DNA from: Gnetum montanum
Taxonomy: Eukaryota; Streptophyta; Gnetopsida; Gnetales; Gnetaceae
Reading direction: 5' to 3'
DNA: 35,851 nucleotides
Assembly: GCA_015680685.1 (NCBI GenBank)
Contig: MNCI01030304.1
Span: 989,176-1,025,026, forward strand
Below, piece by piece: positions 1 to 9,882 of the stretch (position 1 is its first letter; every line of letters starts with the position of its first letter). The notes under the pieces are model-generated. The model was not told the origin of the DNA. It saw nothing but the letters and a program-made list of their open reading frames with translations, and ran no database searches. The position numbers were made by a program, and so were the translations under genes.

Positions 1-289
1 ATCGCGACGCGATATCGCGGCCTAGTGTAAGTCGCGTCTCATCAAAATCCTAACAAAGGTCTTGTATAAGATGATGAGTTTTGCATTTTTTTTGTAATAA
101 ATATGACAAATTGAAACAACAATAGTGAATTTTATGTAATGATGAGGAGATTTTGGGAGTTTTTCTCCCACTTGAAAACTTTTCACTATGTCTATATTAT
201 CATGAATAGACAAGAGAAGATCAATGCAAAAGTTACCTTGATGTCCAATAAAGGTGAAATGAGAGGATGAAGGAATTTGTTGATGCTAT
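1..289. other. AT-rich upstream flank, no gene seen
   Basis: No credible coding signal is visible. The first 40 bases are strikingly CpG-rich compared with the AT-rich sequence that follows and include the 12-bp perfect palindrome CGCGATATCGCG at 8-19. The rest is probably decayed intergenic or transposon sequence. Confidence 0.5.
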
Positions 290-890
290 TAAAGATTAAA
301 AAAATCAAATGAACCATCCCCATTCTAAGAAATAAATACCCCTATGATTTGTACCAGATTAGCAAATGATATTTTGTGAACTAAATAGAGCTATTTGCTA
401 AACTTTAATTGAGGATTCCAAACAAGTCATTGAATATGACTTTGTCCAACATGAGCATTAAAGTCCTCATAAAGAAAATACTTTACCAAGGTTGAAGAAT
501 TTTGCAATATCTTAACCCAAGTACTGAAAAGGATGCTCTTGTGAAAGATTAGCAGAATTGTAAATAGAAGAATCCCTTGGAGTAGAACAACAAAAAGCAA
601 TATAGGGGACCTCTGAAATGCCTTGGACTTTAACCCACAAAAATAGATTATTATCATCAGCTTTGTGTACCCAATGATCTCCAAACTTTTTAATTAAATA
701 AGCAATACCACTAAAAGATCTACCCCTCACATTGGAACACTTATTTCTGATAGAAATGCTATGAAAGCCTAAATAAATGTAATTAGAGAATTTTGTTCTT
801 CCCAAGTTTAAGCAAAAATAGAAAGATCAAAATCATTAAAGAAATGACTAGTATCTAAATGAGCAACTTTGTTAGCCAATGAACCTTCAA
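290..890 (-). mobile_element. LINE endonuclease-domain relic
   Basis: Read on the minus strand with frameshifts and stops, this stretch follows the order of a LINE endonuclease/exonuclease/phosphatase-fold domain. A segment reading EGSLANKVAHLDTSHFFNDF-like comes first (about 890-830), then a block with NNLFLWVKV and VPYIAFCCSTP (about 660-580), matching the usual glycine-rich and LY(I/V)A-YxPP strands. The motif DFNAHVG (about 440-465) resembles the conserved GDFNA-x-G active-site strand. Weak similarity continues to about 290. The reading frame changes between the two longest open pieces near 512-560, so this is a dead fragment. Reverse transcriptase is not visible, so the copy is internally deleted or truncated. 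The clade cannot be fixed from this piece. Confidence 0.6.
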
Positions 891-1642
891 CATTAAGTAA
901 ACTGCATGTAATAGAAGAAAGTTCTTATTTTGGGGATTTGCCCTATCTTTGATGACTACAACATATTTATAGTTCAAGTAAGCAATTTTACCTTTAGCAT
1001 GAACTTGTTTAACTTTATGCCATTCTTCCTACTTTTTTTCATACTCTTTTTTGGTAAGCTCTTCATTAGTCGAAAATCTTTGTAGGTAAGCTCTTCATTA
1101 GTCGAAAATCTTTGATATTTAGTATTTAAATTTATTAAGTTTTAGTTTTATATTTTTTAAATATTTATTTTAAATTTTACTAATAATTGTGGAAATTTTT
1201 AAATTATTCTCATAACTATGTCGAATCCGAATTGAAAAGATAGCCAATGGCATAATCCGTCGCCAAGCACTTCAAATGCTTTTCCCGCCTCGAGCCACGT
1301 TCTGCAAAGGCGTTTTCTGGATCTTTCACTAGTTTTGGTTTCCAGCATTTTTGTACCCGATTTTGCTGGTATCATTTCGACTCTCTTATGCAATAGTTTT
1401 AACGTGTGATGCTGAATTTGAAGAGTTTCCTACCTCTTCGGTCCGCGTGATAGGTGTAGCAGCGTTCTTTACAGAATCCATCAGTCTCTGTTGTTGGAAG
1501 CTTGGATTCTCTACGCGATGAAATGAATTTTATGCTTTTGAAATAAATAAAGCCTGGGTTTGCAGTGTTGGAACCTACTGTTGTTTTGAGTTTCGAGGTC
1601 GATTTCTGACGGAGTAAGGCATTTGGCATTTGCGCAGAAGGT
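891..1642. other. KNL1 upstream region; short tandem duplication
   Basis: This is the presumed promoter and 5' UTR of the kinetochore gene that starts at 1643. It holds a 32-bp direct duplication (1053-1084 and 1085-1114) whose unit begins GGTAAGCTCTTCATTAGTCG. A very AT-rich stretch lies at about 1120-1200. From about 1200 to the ATG the sequence is more balanced in composition, as expected for a transcribed leader. I see no TATA box or transcription start that I would place with confidence. Confidence 0.4.
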
Positions 1643-2012
1643 ATGGAAGCAGAAGCAGAAGAACAAGGAACCGAACATACTTCACTGGTTAAAGAATTTA
1701 CGTGTAACATGGCTGAGGCGGAGGTGGAGGTGGATAATGATAATGATGATGAGACGTTTCCGAGGGCAAAGAAAAAGCTAAGACGGGTTAGTTTCGCCGA
1801 TACCACACACGTACACTTTTTTGAAAGAGAAGAGGATACGCCTGAAGAATCTCACGCAGGCACGCAAGAGCACAGTATTAGTTGCAGCAGCAGCAGCAGG
1901 GTCGGATATTCAAGCCCCATTGTGAAGGTTGCAAGGGATTTTACTGATGACAATGACTCGCAAGACACCGAGCCTTCGCTTCAGGGCCGCGACCAAGGAA
2001 CCCCTACAGCAG
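1643..2012 (+). CDS. KNL1: KNL1/Spc105-like kinetochore scaffold, exon 1
   Basis: This exon encodes the N-terminus of a KNL1-type outer kinetochore scaffold. In the family, KNL1 recruits protein phosphatase 1 and the checkpoint proteins to kinetochores and binds the MIS12 complex. Translation from the ATG at 1643 gives an acidic, Glu/Asp-rich start followed by a basic patch and RRVSFADTTHVHFFE. RVSF at residues 48-51 is the classical PP1-docking motif, and the RVSFADxxxVHxF context is how plant KNL1 homologues typically begin. The exon closes with the donor CAG|GTTTTG and leaves phase 1. Joining it to the AA at 2641 rebuilds a Glu codon and continues in frame. I chose this start because it is the first ATG of the open frame and sits just before the motif. 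The identification rests on motif pattern and exon structure, not on a database match. Confidence 0.8.
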
Positions 2013-2640
2013 GTTTTGTTCTCGTCACAATTTCCAAGAATGTTGTCGATAAATGATAAAACGATATTCTTCCGTTGGTGCTATCAAAACATGGGCTTGT
2101 TTGTTTCTTTTGCAATGTTAGCCTTCATATTTGATTTTCATTACTTCATGTTTTCGACTCTGCCTTTTCGATTTTTTTTTAAGGCGGAGGAAGGGGTGTC
2201 AATAACAATAATTAACAATAAGCAATAATTCTGTTAATATTAACATTACCATCTGTGGTGCAGCAAAAGGATTTGAGGGAGTAATAAAAATGTGTTGATC
2301 AATACCAATAGTTATAGAAAAGTCAGATGGACAAGAAACTGCTGCATTTTAATTACTTTTAAACTTTCAGAATTTTTACCATGCCTGTCAATATTAGTTT
2401 TGATTTTAAAGTTAAGATTGTAAGATAAGGACACATTTGCCTCATGAGCGATCTGTCCGAGTAAGAGTTTTTTAATGCGTGAGACTTTTGTTTTTATGTT
2501 ACTTTTATTTTGCCTATTAGCGTATTTGTGGACTAGTTTGAGTACGGACACAATAATATATGACTTCAATTTTGTATAAATATGATAGTATTAGCGTAGT
2601 TGCATGCATGACTTGCATTTTGATTTTTTCTGAAATACAG
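2013..2640 (+). other. KNL1 intron 1 (628 bp)
   Basis: This is an AT-rich intron with donor GTTTTG and acceptor ATACAG. No repeat or gene was recognised inside it. Confidence 0.65.
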
Positions 2641-4064
2641 AAGCAGAGTTCTTCGGACCAGTATCCGGGTGGCATATTCAATCCGGATTGAATGCTTTAT
2701 CTCCTGTAGCAGATGATATGACTCTGGACAGCGCCACATTTACTTTACAGTTCAGGAAGCTTATTGAAGAACGTAAGCAGAACACTAATACTATGGATGA
2801 TCTAAAAACGTCTGATCACGTATTTGAATTAGATAAGAGAACGTCTGATTTAGTATCTATGGTAACACCCACAATGGGCTCCGTGGCACCTCCTCCAGGA
2901 GAAAATATGATCCTTACTACTCTTAAGAAAACTGTTTCTTTAGAACCTGGTACCGATGATATGGATTTGGAAGACTCCAAGAGGAATGATAGTAGCTTGA
3001 TTGAAGACACAAAGTTACAGTTTGACTATGCAAGTATGCCTCCTGACCTAGCATCTCTTCTTGCACAGAAATTTTCAGAGCTGCAGCCTAGCCCATCTGC
3101 TAAAGAAAAAAACCTAGAATGCAGCATCATAAACATGGAGCCAGATAAGGATTGCTCTTTGCAGACGGACATCAACAAGGGAAACATACTCAGTCATAAT
3201 GAAAATTCAGAAACTGTAAGCAAAACACAAAGTCTTGAGCAAATGCATAGTGAGACCTTCGCAGAAAGCAACGAAATGGTGACTTTTTTTAAACATGTAT
3301 CCGATGAAGAAGCAATAGGATTATATAAAGGTGCTGCAAATGATGGTTATCAAAAAATTGAATCAGATTTTTCTTCACCAAAAATTAAAGATGCTAAGCA
3401 TTCTTGCAATGTTGAGAGAAATGAGTTTGATGCTGATAATTCCGTTAAAGTTATTGAGGTTCATGACAGTTTCAATGATGCAAATGGTGGAAATACACTT
3501 TGCAAAGAAACGAAAGAATTTGATGCTAACGCTACGTCCGCAGAAGCTGATTCTTCTTGTAGCAGCATCTTTAATGGAACTAGTACAGAAAAAACTTTAA
3601 CAGAAACCACAGCAACAGTTACTCATGATATTAAAACCAAGGAAATGAATATATCTGCTGTAGAATTTGATGTTAACAGAGGGTTGATCCATGGCTCAGC
3701 ACAGGAAGCAAAAGCAAAAGATAACAGTGAAGGATTTTGTGCACTTGAAAATGCCAGGATAAACAACTCAGTTATTAATCAAAGTGGTGAAGTAAAAGAG
3801 TCGAAGGGTTATAAACTTGATAATAGATGTTTCCCTGAAAGGAAGCATGATATGGACAATACTGATCTTGATAGCTTGCACGCTGCTGAATGTTGTCATG
3901 GAGAAATGCCCATGGAAGAGGATACCCTTGAAAAAACGCATAGACTTCCTATTCATGAGGAAGTGTACTTGAACCATGGTACGATTGCAACTAATAACGA
4001 AAAGATTCATGCAAGGACAGAGGATTCAGAAATGGCAGAGCTTCATCAGGCTAAATATGGTGAT
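2641..4064 (+). CDS. KNL1: KNL1-like scaffold, exon 2 (long, disordered middle)
   Basis: This 1424-nt exon starts with FFGPVSGWHIQSG and then DDMTLDSATFTLQFRKL. The DMTLDSTAF-type block is the most recognisable conserved element of plant KNL1 after the RVSF motif. The next several hundred residues are acidic and rich in Ser, Asn, Glu and Lys with no folded domain, as expected for the fast-evolving middle of KNL1. Short MELT-like candidates are present (DMDLED, EMNIS), but they are too degenerate to count as a clear MELT array. The end is placed at GAT|GTGAGT, which is in phase 0 and matches exon 3. The frame stays open to a stop at 4206-4208, so later phase-0 donors (for example GGT|GTAAAT near 4150 or ATA|GTGAGA near 4196) are possible. 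The frame has no disabling stop, unlike the surrounding transposons. Confidence 0.78.
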
Positions 4065-4380
4065 GTGAGTTCTTTATATTCATTTAATGGGCAAGATTTC
4101 ATCAAATCAAGAAATATTGAACATATTGTCATAAAACTGTTTTCTGGTGTAAATGGAACAGTGGAATTTTCGACTAGGAAGACAATGAAAAAAATAGTGA
4201 GATTTTAAATGGCAGGCATTAAATCATTCACAATATTTATTTCAAAGATAGTCATACGCATCGATAGTAGAAGAGATTTGTTTTTGTTCCTTGACACAAT
4301 GAAACCTGTGATTTAGAAATTTTTGTGGCGTGTTACTGGCGAAGCAGACGCGTTTAACTTATTTTATCCATAATATGCAG
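4065..4380 (+). other. KNL1 intron 2 (316 bp with the chosen donor)
   Basis: This intron is bounded by GTGAGT and ATATGCAG. Its first 140 bp stay open in the exon 2 frame, so its 5' edge is uncertain. Confidence 0.5.
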
Positions 4381-4731
4381 GAAGCTGTTGATATACAATC
4401 TGAGGTAACTGATCCTGGGATGGGCCACAGTGGTGTTACGATCGTGCAAATGGCAGAAGAAGGCGATGTTAAGGAAAGTGCACAGGATATGCATGGATAT
4501 GAAACGTTTAAAAAACTAGTTCCTTCTCAGCAACCAATACATTTGGTCAATATGGGTCCTAATGCAAATGCAGGGTACCATGATGACAATAAAAAGATAA
4601 AGATTGAGGCAAATGATATGACAGGCTTGGCAGTATTTTCACCTACAGTTGGTCTTCTTGGTAAGAGGATTCTTGAACAGTATACCTGTGAAAAGAAGAA
4701 ATTTTCAGATCAAACTGATGCCTCAAATTGG
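4381..4731 (+). CDS. KNL1: KNL1-like scaffold, exon 3
   Basis: The acceptor TATGCAG|GAAGCT opens a 117-codon phase-0 exon reading EAVDIQSEVTDPGMGHSG and onward. The translation resembles the disordered middle of the same protein. It then passes into a Lys-rich segment (GLLGKRILEQYTCEKKKFSD) that may approach the coiled-coil part. The donor TGG|GTCAGT is in phase 0 and matches the next exon. The frame would otherwise run on to a stop at about 4785. No catalytic motif is expected in this scaffold. Confidence 0.7.
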
Positions 4732-4858
4732 GTCAGTGAAGCTCTTACGATTGAACTTTCCGTGCAAATACTTACATGTTTTTGATGCTTTTAGCTCAGT
4801 CCTTCAACCATGATCAGTAGTTTTCCATTTCTAATGCTAAGGATTCTTTGTAGAACAG

Positions 4859-4963
4859 GCATCGAAATATCAGGAATCAAGGCTGCAAATTGATCTGCCT
4901 TCCATCCAGAAGCCCAGAAATCTTAAAGAATCTATAATGTTTCTTTTTCTTCAACATCCACAA
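4859..4963 (+). CDS. KNL1: KNL1-like scaffold, exon 4 (35 codons)
   Basis: After the acceptor GAACAG, this phase-0 exon reads ASKYQESRLQIDLPSIQK and then KPRNLKESIMFLFLQHPQ, ending at the consensus-like donor CAA|GTAAGC. An alternative acceptor five bases upstream would run into a stop within the exon, which favours this one. The exon is too short for the usual open-frame cutoffs and is recognised only from splice sites and phase. It is followed by the 12.5-kb intron 4. Confidence 0.62.
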
Positions 4964-5120
4964 GTAAGCCAATTTTAATTTATGGACGTTTGTGAGCAGG
5001 AGTAAGCCTTATTTTCTTTTACTCTAATTTATGAGGATGAATATATTGTTGAAAATTAGTTGGTATGTTAAAAAAAAGTCAACAAAAAAAGCCTGCATGC
5101 TTCAAACCCAGCTCACAAAA

Positions 5121-5172
5121 CAAATGCATCATCTCACCTAATTACTAATTGTAAGACTAGGTGCAATTGTTT
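5121..5172. repeat. Dispersed repeat, copy A
   Basis: This segment contains CACCTAATTACTAATTGT followed by CTAGGTG. A close copy is at 19237-19287, in intron 8 of the same gene. The outer CACCTA/TAGGTG pair is a short inverted repeat. It is probably the edge of an unrecognised transposon family. Confidence 0.5.
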
Positions 5173-5230
5173 ATCCTAGGACCAAGAGGCCTCTGACCAA
5201 GAGGCTTCTAATCATAATTCATGTGTGTTC

Positions 5231-5527
5231 ATTTTATGCAGAGAAAATAAACATACGAGTAAGCATACATAGTCAAACATATAATCTTTGCTTTGGGGGA
5301 TATTTTCTCAGTCCAATAAAAGAGCATAAATGCTTATAAATTAATGGGGTTAATATATCAAAATACAATAAATGAATAATAAATTTTATGCAGAGCAAGT
5401 AAACATACGTGATCAAACATAAAATTTCTATGTTGGGGCATATTTTTACGACCCAAATAAAATAACATAAATGCTTATACATGAATGGAGTTGGTATATT
5501 GAAATACAATAAAATGAATAATAAATT
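5231..5527. repeat. Two-copy tandem repeat, period about 140-158 bp
   Basis: Two adjacent diverged units each run through ATTTTATGCAGAG, AAACATACG, a CAAACATA word, CATAAATGCTTATA and AATGAATAATAAATT. The first unit is 5231 to about 5387 and the second is about 5388-5527. The units are non-coding and AT-rich. Confidence 0.65.
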
Positions 5528-7133
5528 GCTTGCATCAAAGAAAAATCTAGACTATTGTAAACTTATAATACATGTATTTAATACTCCGGACAACTTGTTC
5601 TGTAGGAACTATCAATGTTTCATGATGCAGTTATCAACAATTTTTCGATATGCAACAAATAACATAATGTCCCAAATAATTTCTCAATCACCACTCGGGG
5701 AAACAAGAACTGTTGAATGTTTTTGTTTCCACTTGTTTTCACTATATGTTACAATATTTATCCGGGGGTTGACTTCTTATGAACATGGGAAGAGTGATTG
5801 CTGCATATTTAAAGTGATTTGGGAACCTTACCTTGAACTTGCTCATAAGAAAACATGAGATTTATCAAAATCAATTTTCTATTTCCTCTTTTGTTGCTTG
5901 GAAAATAACAGATCTAATAGAAGTTCTGATATCCTGCAAAAATTTGCAAGTTTGTTGGGTCCATTTTAAAAGGGAGAGGGCAAAGCGTTCATAGGGAAAG
6001 TAGAAAGTTAGGAGGGCTCAACTGATAATAGGGGAACTTATTTTAGAAATGGACACCGGCATACTGTAATGATTAAAGATATAATCCCTCATTTAGCTTG
6101 AACTAAAATAGAGTAAGATTTTAACTCTAAAAATCAATAGTAAAGATGTGTATACAACTGTTAGATTGAAGAACGTACTATCTTATGATGTCACATTAAC
6201 AGTTAAATGAAGTTATGTCGTAGATTTGAGAGAGAATCCTTAAGACTTAAAAAAAGGGAAGAACAAAATTCACAAAAGGATGAATGAATGTTGTGAAAAC
6301 TGTCATCCCATTAAAAGAATGGGGTATATAACATCACAACGGTAAGTACAAATTCCATTGGCTCCATGGCAAGTAAATTCAATTTCTTATGCCACTATAA
6401 ATAGGCGTATTCAATAGACAGTAGCTCAATTTTCAAAAATAAGACATCAATGACTATAAAATGAGGCACATGAATTTAATTTATATCTTACCACATACTC
6501 TTTTTTTCCTGTTCTGACTTGGACTAACAACTATACATAGGTCCAGGCCCAAGAGAGTGAATGAAAATGAAAGGGAATTTGAATGTCTGATTATTTTTTT
6601 AATAGGACAAGGAGTAGGCTTGAAAATATAAGCGTGACCACATTGTTATCATACACAGTGGAAGTAGAAATGATTGTAACTCAGACTAGAATGAACTTCT
6701 CTTCATGCAAGATATTTTTGGAACTAGACAAACTTTGCTACAATCTGAAACAAAGGAAAAGAAAAAAATGTTTTTTTTTTTCAAATTTGATTTTTGGTTT
6801 ATTCTTTCAAGGAAGAATCTGTCATTGATTGTAGATCTTATATTTGGACATAATCCTAGCTCCTATGGCTTTATTGACACTACTTAAGAAAATCATTCTT
6901 GCTATGGCATCGACCTTCTTATTTTTTATAGTTCCTTCTTTTGATCCCTTGTTAGGGCATTTACATCAGGGAGTATTACGAGCCCATTTTAAATCTATTT
7001 CCATCATTTTATTGGAGATGAGACTTCATGAGATGGGTCTAATAGAAGAGATCTCGGAATCCATTCAATACAACATTACATCTAGGGATATTCTTGCTAG
7101 AAGATGTCTTTTACCTTTGGATTCTGAAACCTT
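5528..7133. other. AT-rich intron sequence, possible interior of a decayed LTR element
   Basis: No protein family is recognisable in this interval. The right end abuts a primer-binding-site-like sequence on the minus strand, so 6580-7133 may be the leader/gag side of a retroelement read leftwards. Its translations are too broken to assign. A 99-residue + strand open frame at 6844-7143 runs into the primer-site motif and is probably a chance frame. Confidence 0.3.
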
Positions 7134-7148
7134 CAAGCTTTGATACCA
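7134..7148 (-). other. tRNA-iMet-type primer-binding site (minus strand)
   Basis: The minus strand reads TGGTATCAAAGCTTG, close to the TGGTATCAGAGC primer site of plant LTR retrotransposons. Two bases separate it from TTTGACA, a plausible 3' LTR end that reads TGTCAAAG on the + strand at 7151. This marks a minus-strand LTR element whose LTR lies to the right. Confidence 0.45.
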
Positions 7149-7274
7149 CTTGTCAAAGATCTGCTGTGGAATAAGGTCTTCTGGAGCTCCTTGTTTTTGA
7201 AATTTCATCCTCTGAACTGGCCTGGAAATTTGACCACGATCAGAGCATCAGTGGTAGGGATGCTCACGGTAAAA

Positions 7275-7735
7275 AAAAAGAACAAATCATGAGTTATGGT
7301 TGGGTTGTGATGGCTTCACCATGGGTTATGGTGAGGTTGTGGTCTTGGAGACCATGCGTGGTGGTGTTAGAAACAGTGAATAAAATTTAAAATCTCTGAC
7401 CACGATACACATAACAAGTAGTGGAATTCTTGACCACAGGTTGTGGTATTTGCCACAAGTTAACCATGAGTCGTGGTATTTGACACAAGTTAACCATTAG
7501 TTGTGGAATTTGTTTAGAGCCTGTGCCTGCAATTGTACTTCAGAATGAGTAATCAGGAAGCCACCATGAGTTGTGGTGGTACTGAAACAACAGACCACGA
7601 GGTGACGATGAGTCGTGGTCATTGAGAAATTTGAAAACCAAAGAATAAAAGTCATGGTCAGGTTGTGGGATTACATCACGACTTGTGGTGAGGTTGTGGG
7701 GTGGATTAACACGACTGGTTGTGAGGTTGTGGTTT
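7275..7735. repeat. GTTGTGGT/GTCGTGGT repeat cluster
   Basis: Many irregularly spaced copies of GTTGTGGT or GTCGTGGT and the complementary ACCACGA/ACCACAA occur here. They form short inverted repeats such as CCACGA...TCGTGG. An exact-length 30-bp tandem unit occurs at 7444-7473 and 7474-7503, containing CACAAGTTAACCAT. Confidence 0.65.
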
Positions 7736-8654
7736 GGTACAAACTTGAAAGTGGAAAGAACATGAATTTGAGATGAAAATTGGTGGCAGATCTAACTTGG
7801 AAAAAGACTAGTAGGCAAAGTGAGTCTCCACCTCGTACAACTCTAAATGAGGCTTTACACCATGAAAAAAACAACCAATGACATGGAATTGAAAGATTTG
7901 TGCCAGTTGGGCCAAAACAGAGAGAAATATAATAATTTTTTAGAGCTCCAGAATCAGCCTCCTTGCATGCATGAATTAGAAGGAGAAACATGGAACAAAC
8001 TTTCAGCAAGACTTCAACGGTTGTGCCTTGCTCAATATATCATGGATGAGAGGTAAATGAGCTTATTTTTCCAGCAAACTCTAAAACCCCAAAAGAGGGA
8101 TTAAGAAAACCAAATTTCTGTAGGAAATTAAAATGTAGTACAGTCATTAGAATTTTACTGGAGTTGAACCTCCTCACAATAAACACCACAAACATATAAG
8201 GAACATAGATCCTTGCCCAAACATGCATATAATTCCATATTTCATAGACAAACATAAAACCTTGCAAGAGACATGAAATGCTTAAGGAAAACTTAAGAGA
8301 AAGATGTAGGAACTTAAATTGAGAGTCCGATCTTGAGAGAATGCTTTAATCCTTAAGGGAACCTTGTGAGATGCTTAATATAGTTGTCAGAGAATGACTG
8401 AGAAATAGAATTGTGAGAAACATGAGTGTGGGAGGTTCAACTCATGAGAGAATGACCATGGGGGGAATGAGAGAAATGAAGTGAAGATAAAGTCCTCAAG
8501 AAAACTTCAGCACTAGAGCTTAAAAAGAGCACATACAATCAAGAGAAAGGGAGCTCTTCTATTGCTTTAAATGCTCTAAGTACAATGGTGTTTAATGACA
8601 GGGGGGAGTTGTTTTGTTTTGTTTTAGGATGGGTGGAGTGGTGTGCGCTTTCCC

Positions 8655-8670
8655 TCTATTTATACATTTT
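8655..8670 (-). promoter_or_regulatory. TATA-box-like element (minus strand)
   Basis: The minus strand reads TGTATAAATAGAGGG, a near-perfect plant TATA context, inside the proposed LTR. It would drive the minus-strand element. There is no evidence of activity. Confidence 0.4.
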
Positions 8671-9054
8671 CAGGGAGAGAACTTTGCCTAAATTGGCATG
8701 ACTCTTCATGAAGGCCTATTAACCCCTTTTTCCTTTTATAGCATGCTCTCTTTCCTATGTTTCTGCACACAAACAAACAACAGAGTTATAACTTCAAAAC
8801 AAACAAGGACACATGATGAAATTTAAAAACTTCTACTCACTGCTTATGACTCTTAACTTCTACTAATGACTTGAGCACAACATGAAATGAAGACAAACAA
8901 AGAAAGACACCACACACCAAGGCACATGAACAAGGAGAGAGGACATATTTACACTATACTCATCACAAGCATTGGGAGATACATGAGTTTCACATCTAAT
9001 ATAATTATTTAACAAAATTTTGAACGATAAATAAATGCCTATAAACTAAAGAAA

Positions 9055-9525
9055 AAAACATTCTTGTTCCTATCTACAAGATCAAAGGAGATGTGTAAAA
9101 TTGCATAATCTGTACAGGGATTAAGTTTATGAGCCATACTGTGAAGCTTTGGGAGAGAGTCATAGAGCATCATCTCATACTTGAATTAGTAATGTCAGAT
9201 AAGTAACTTGGAGTAATGCTAGGAACATATACTATAGAGGTTATTTTCTTGATACAGCAATTAATGTTGAAATTTAGTAAACATAGAGAAAATATACATG
9301 TGGTCTTCATTGACTTAGAAAAAGCATATGATATATTGCCTAGAGATATTATTTGGTGGGCTTTATGGAAGGAAAAGATCCTTGATAAATATATTAAGTA
9401 ATACATGTCATGTATGAAGGAACTAGTATGAGAATTAGAATAACTTGTGAAATCACATCTGGCCTTCTAGTCATAGTAGGTCTACGTCAGGGGTTTGCAC
9501 TTAGCCCATGCTTCTTTACTCTGTT
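9055..9525 (+). mobile_element. RTE-type LINE, left part (RT palm start)
   Basis: Translation on the + strand, with a few stops, gives VPIYKIKGD, GIKLMSHTVKLWERVIEH, a decayed FGFMPGRSTTEAI-like block, HVVFIDLEKAYD (about 9297-9332, motif A with the catalytic Asp), CMYEGTSMRIRI and VGLRQGFALSPC. This order is typical of the RTE clade reverse transcriptase in plants. The upstream endonuclease is missing, so the element is 5'-truncated near 9055. The domain is interrupted right after SPCFFTL by a minus-strand L1-like element and resumes at 16050. Confidence 0.82.
9510..9525. repeat. Target-site duplication of the nested LINE, left copy
   Basis: GCTTCTTTACTCTGTT here pairs with GCTTGTTTGCTATTGTT at 16035-16051. 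They differ by a few substitutions and one indel, as expected for an old insertion. The right copy keeps the RTE reading frame (CLFAIVMNEL) better than the left. Confidence 0.6.
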
Positions 9526-9552
9526 TTTTTTTCTCCTTTTTTTTTTGGAGAA
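9526..9552 (-). other. Poly(A) tail complement of the nested LINE
   Basis: A T-rich stretch is broken only by CTCC. It sits exactly where the RTE frame is interrupted, which is the expected 3' end signature of a minus-strand LINE insertion. Confidence 0.65.
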
Positions 9553-9882
9553 AGGGTCGTGTAAATTTTATTACAAGGAATTCCAAAATACAAGGCAATG
9601 AGAGCAAGGGGTGAGGAACCCCTTGTCCCAAAGAAACAGAGGAAGGGGAGGGAAACCTCACAGCCACAAATGACTTAGACATCAAACAGGGGAGGAAGGC
9701 CTCTAGACACAACCACTAAAAGTATCATTAAGGGTCATAGCACATGGCCCACGTTACCCTCCAAACCAGCTACCAGAAACCCAGAAAATTTGATAGCCTC
9801 ACCTTTTAAAAAACGATGCCTCATATTGGGAATGATAAGTTCTTGTAAGTGGAGTGAGGCATCTTCTGTATATACATAATAT

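Larger units (their letters stand above)
7151..9013 (-). mobile_element. Possible long LTR (about 1.9 kb) of a decayed retrotransposon
   Basis: The proposed edges are TGTCAAAG at 7151 and TTTAACA at about 9013, giving TGTTA...TGACA on the minus strand. The minus strand also carries a strong TATA-like TATAAATAGAGG at about 8655-8670. The interior has the GTGG-rich repeat cluster (7275-7735). No second LTR copy is seen to the left, so the assignment rests on the primer site, the termini and the TATA box. The right edge is the least certain part. Open frames at 7671-8267 look like chance frames. Confidence 0.33.

Noticed and set aside
2312-2569. 85-residue minus-strand open frame in KNL1 intron 1
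   Set aside because: It is low-complexity, AT-driven and has no motifs. It is probably a chance frame within the intron.
6844-7143. 99-residue + strand open frame with hydrophobic start
   Set aside because: It has no recognisable family and ends in a minus-strand primer-binding-site-like sequence. It is more likely a chance frame in a decayed LTR element.
7847-8056. Small + strand frame ending NKLSARLQRLCLAQYIMDER
   Set aside because: It looks protein-like at its end but lies inside the proposed LTR and matches no family I know, so it was not called as a gene.
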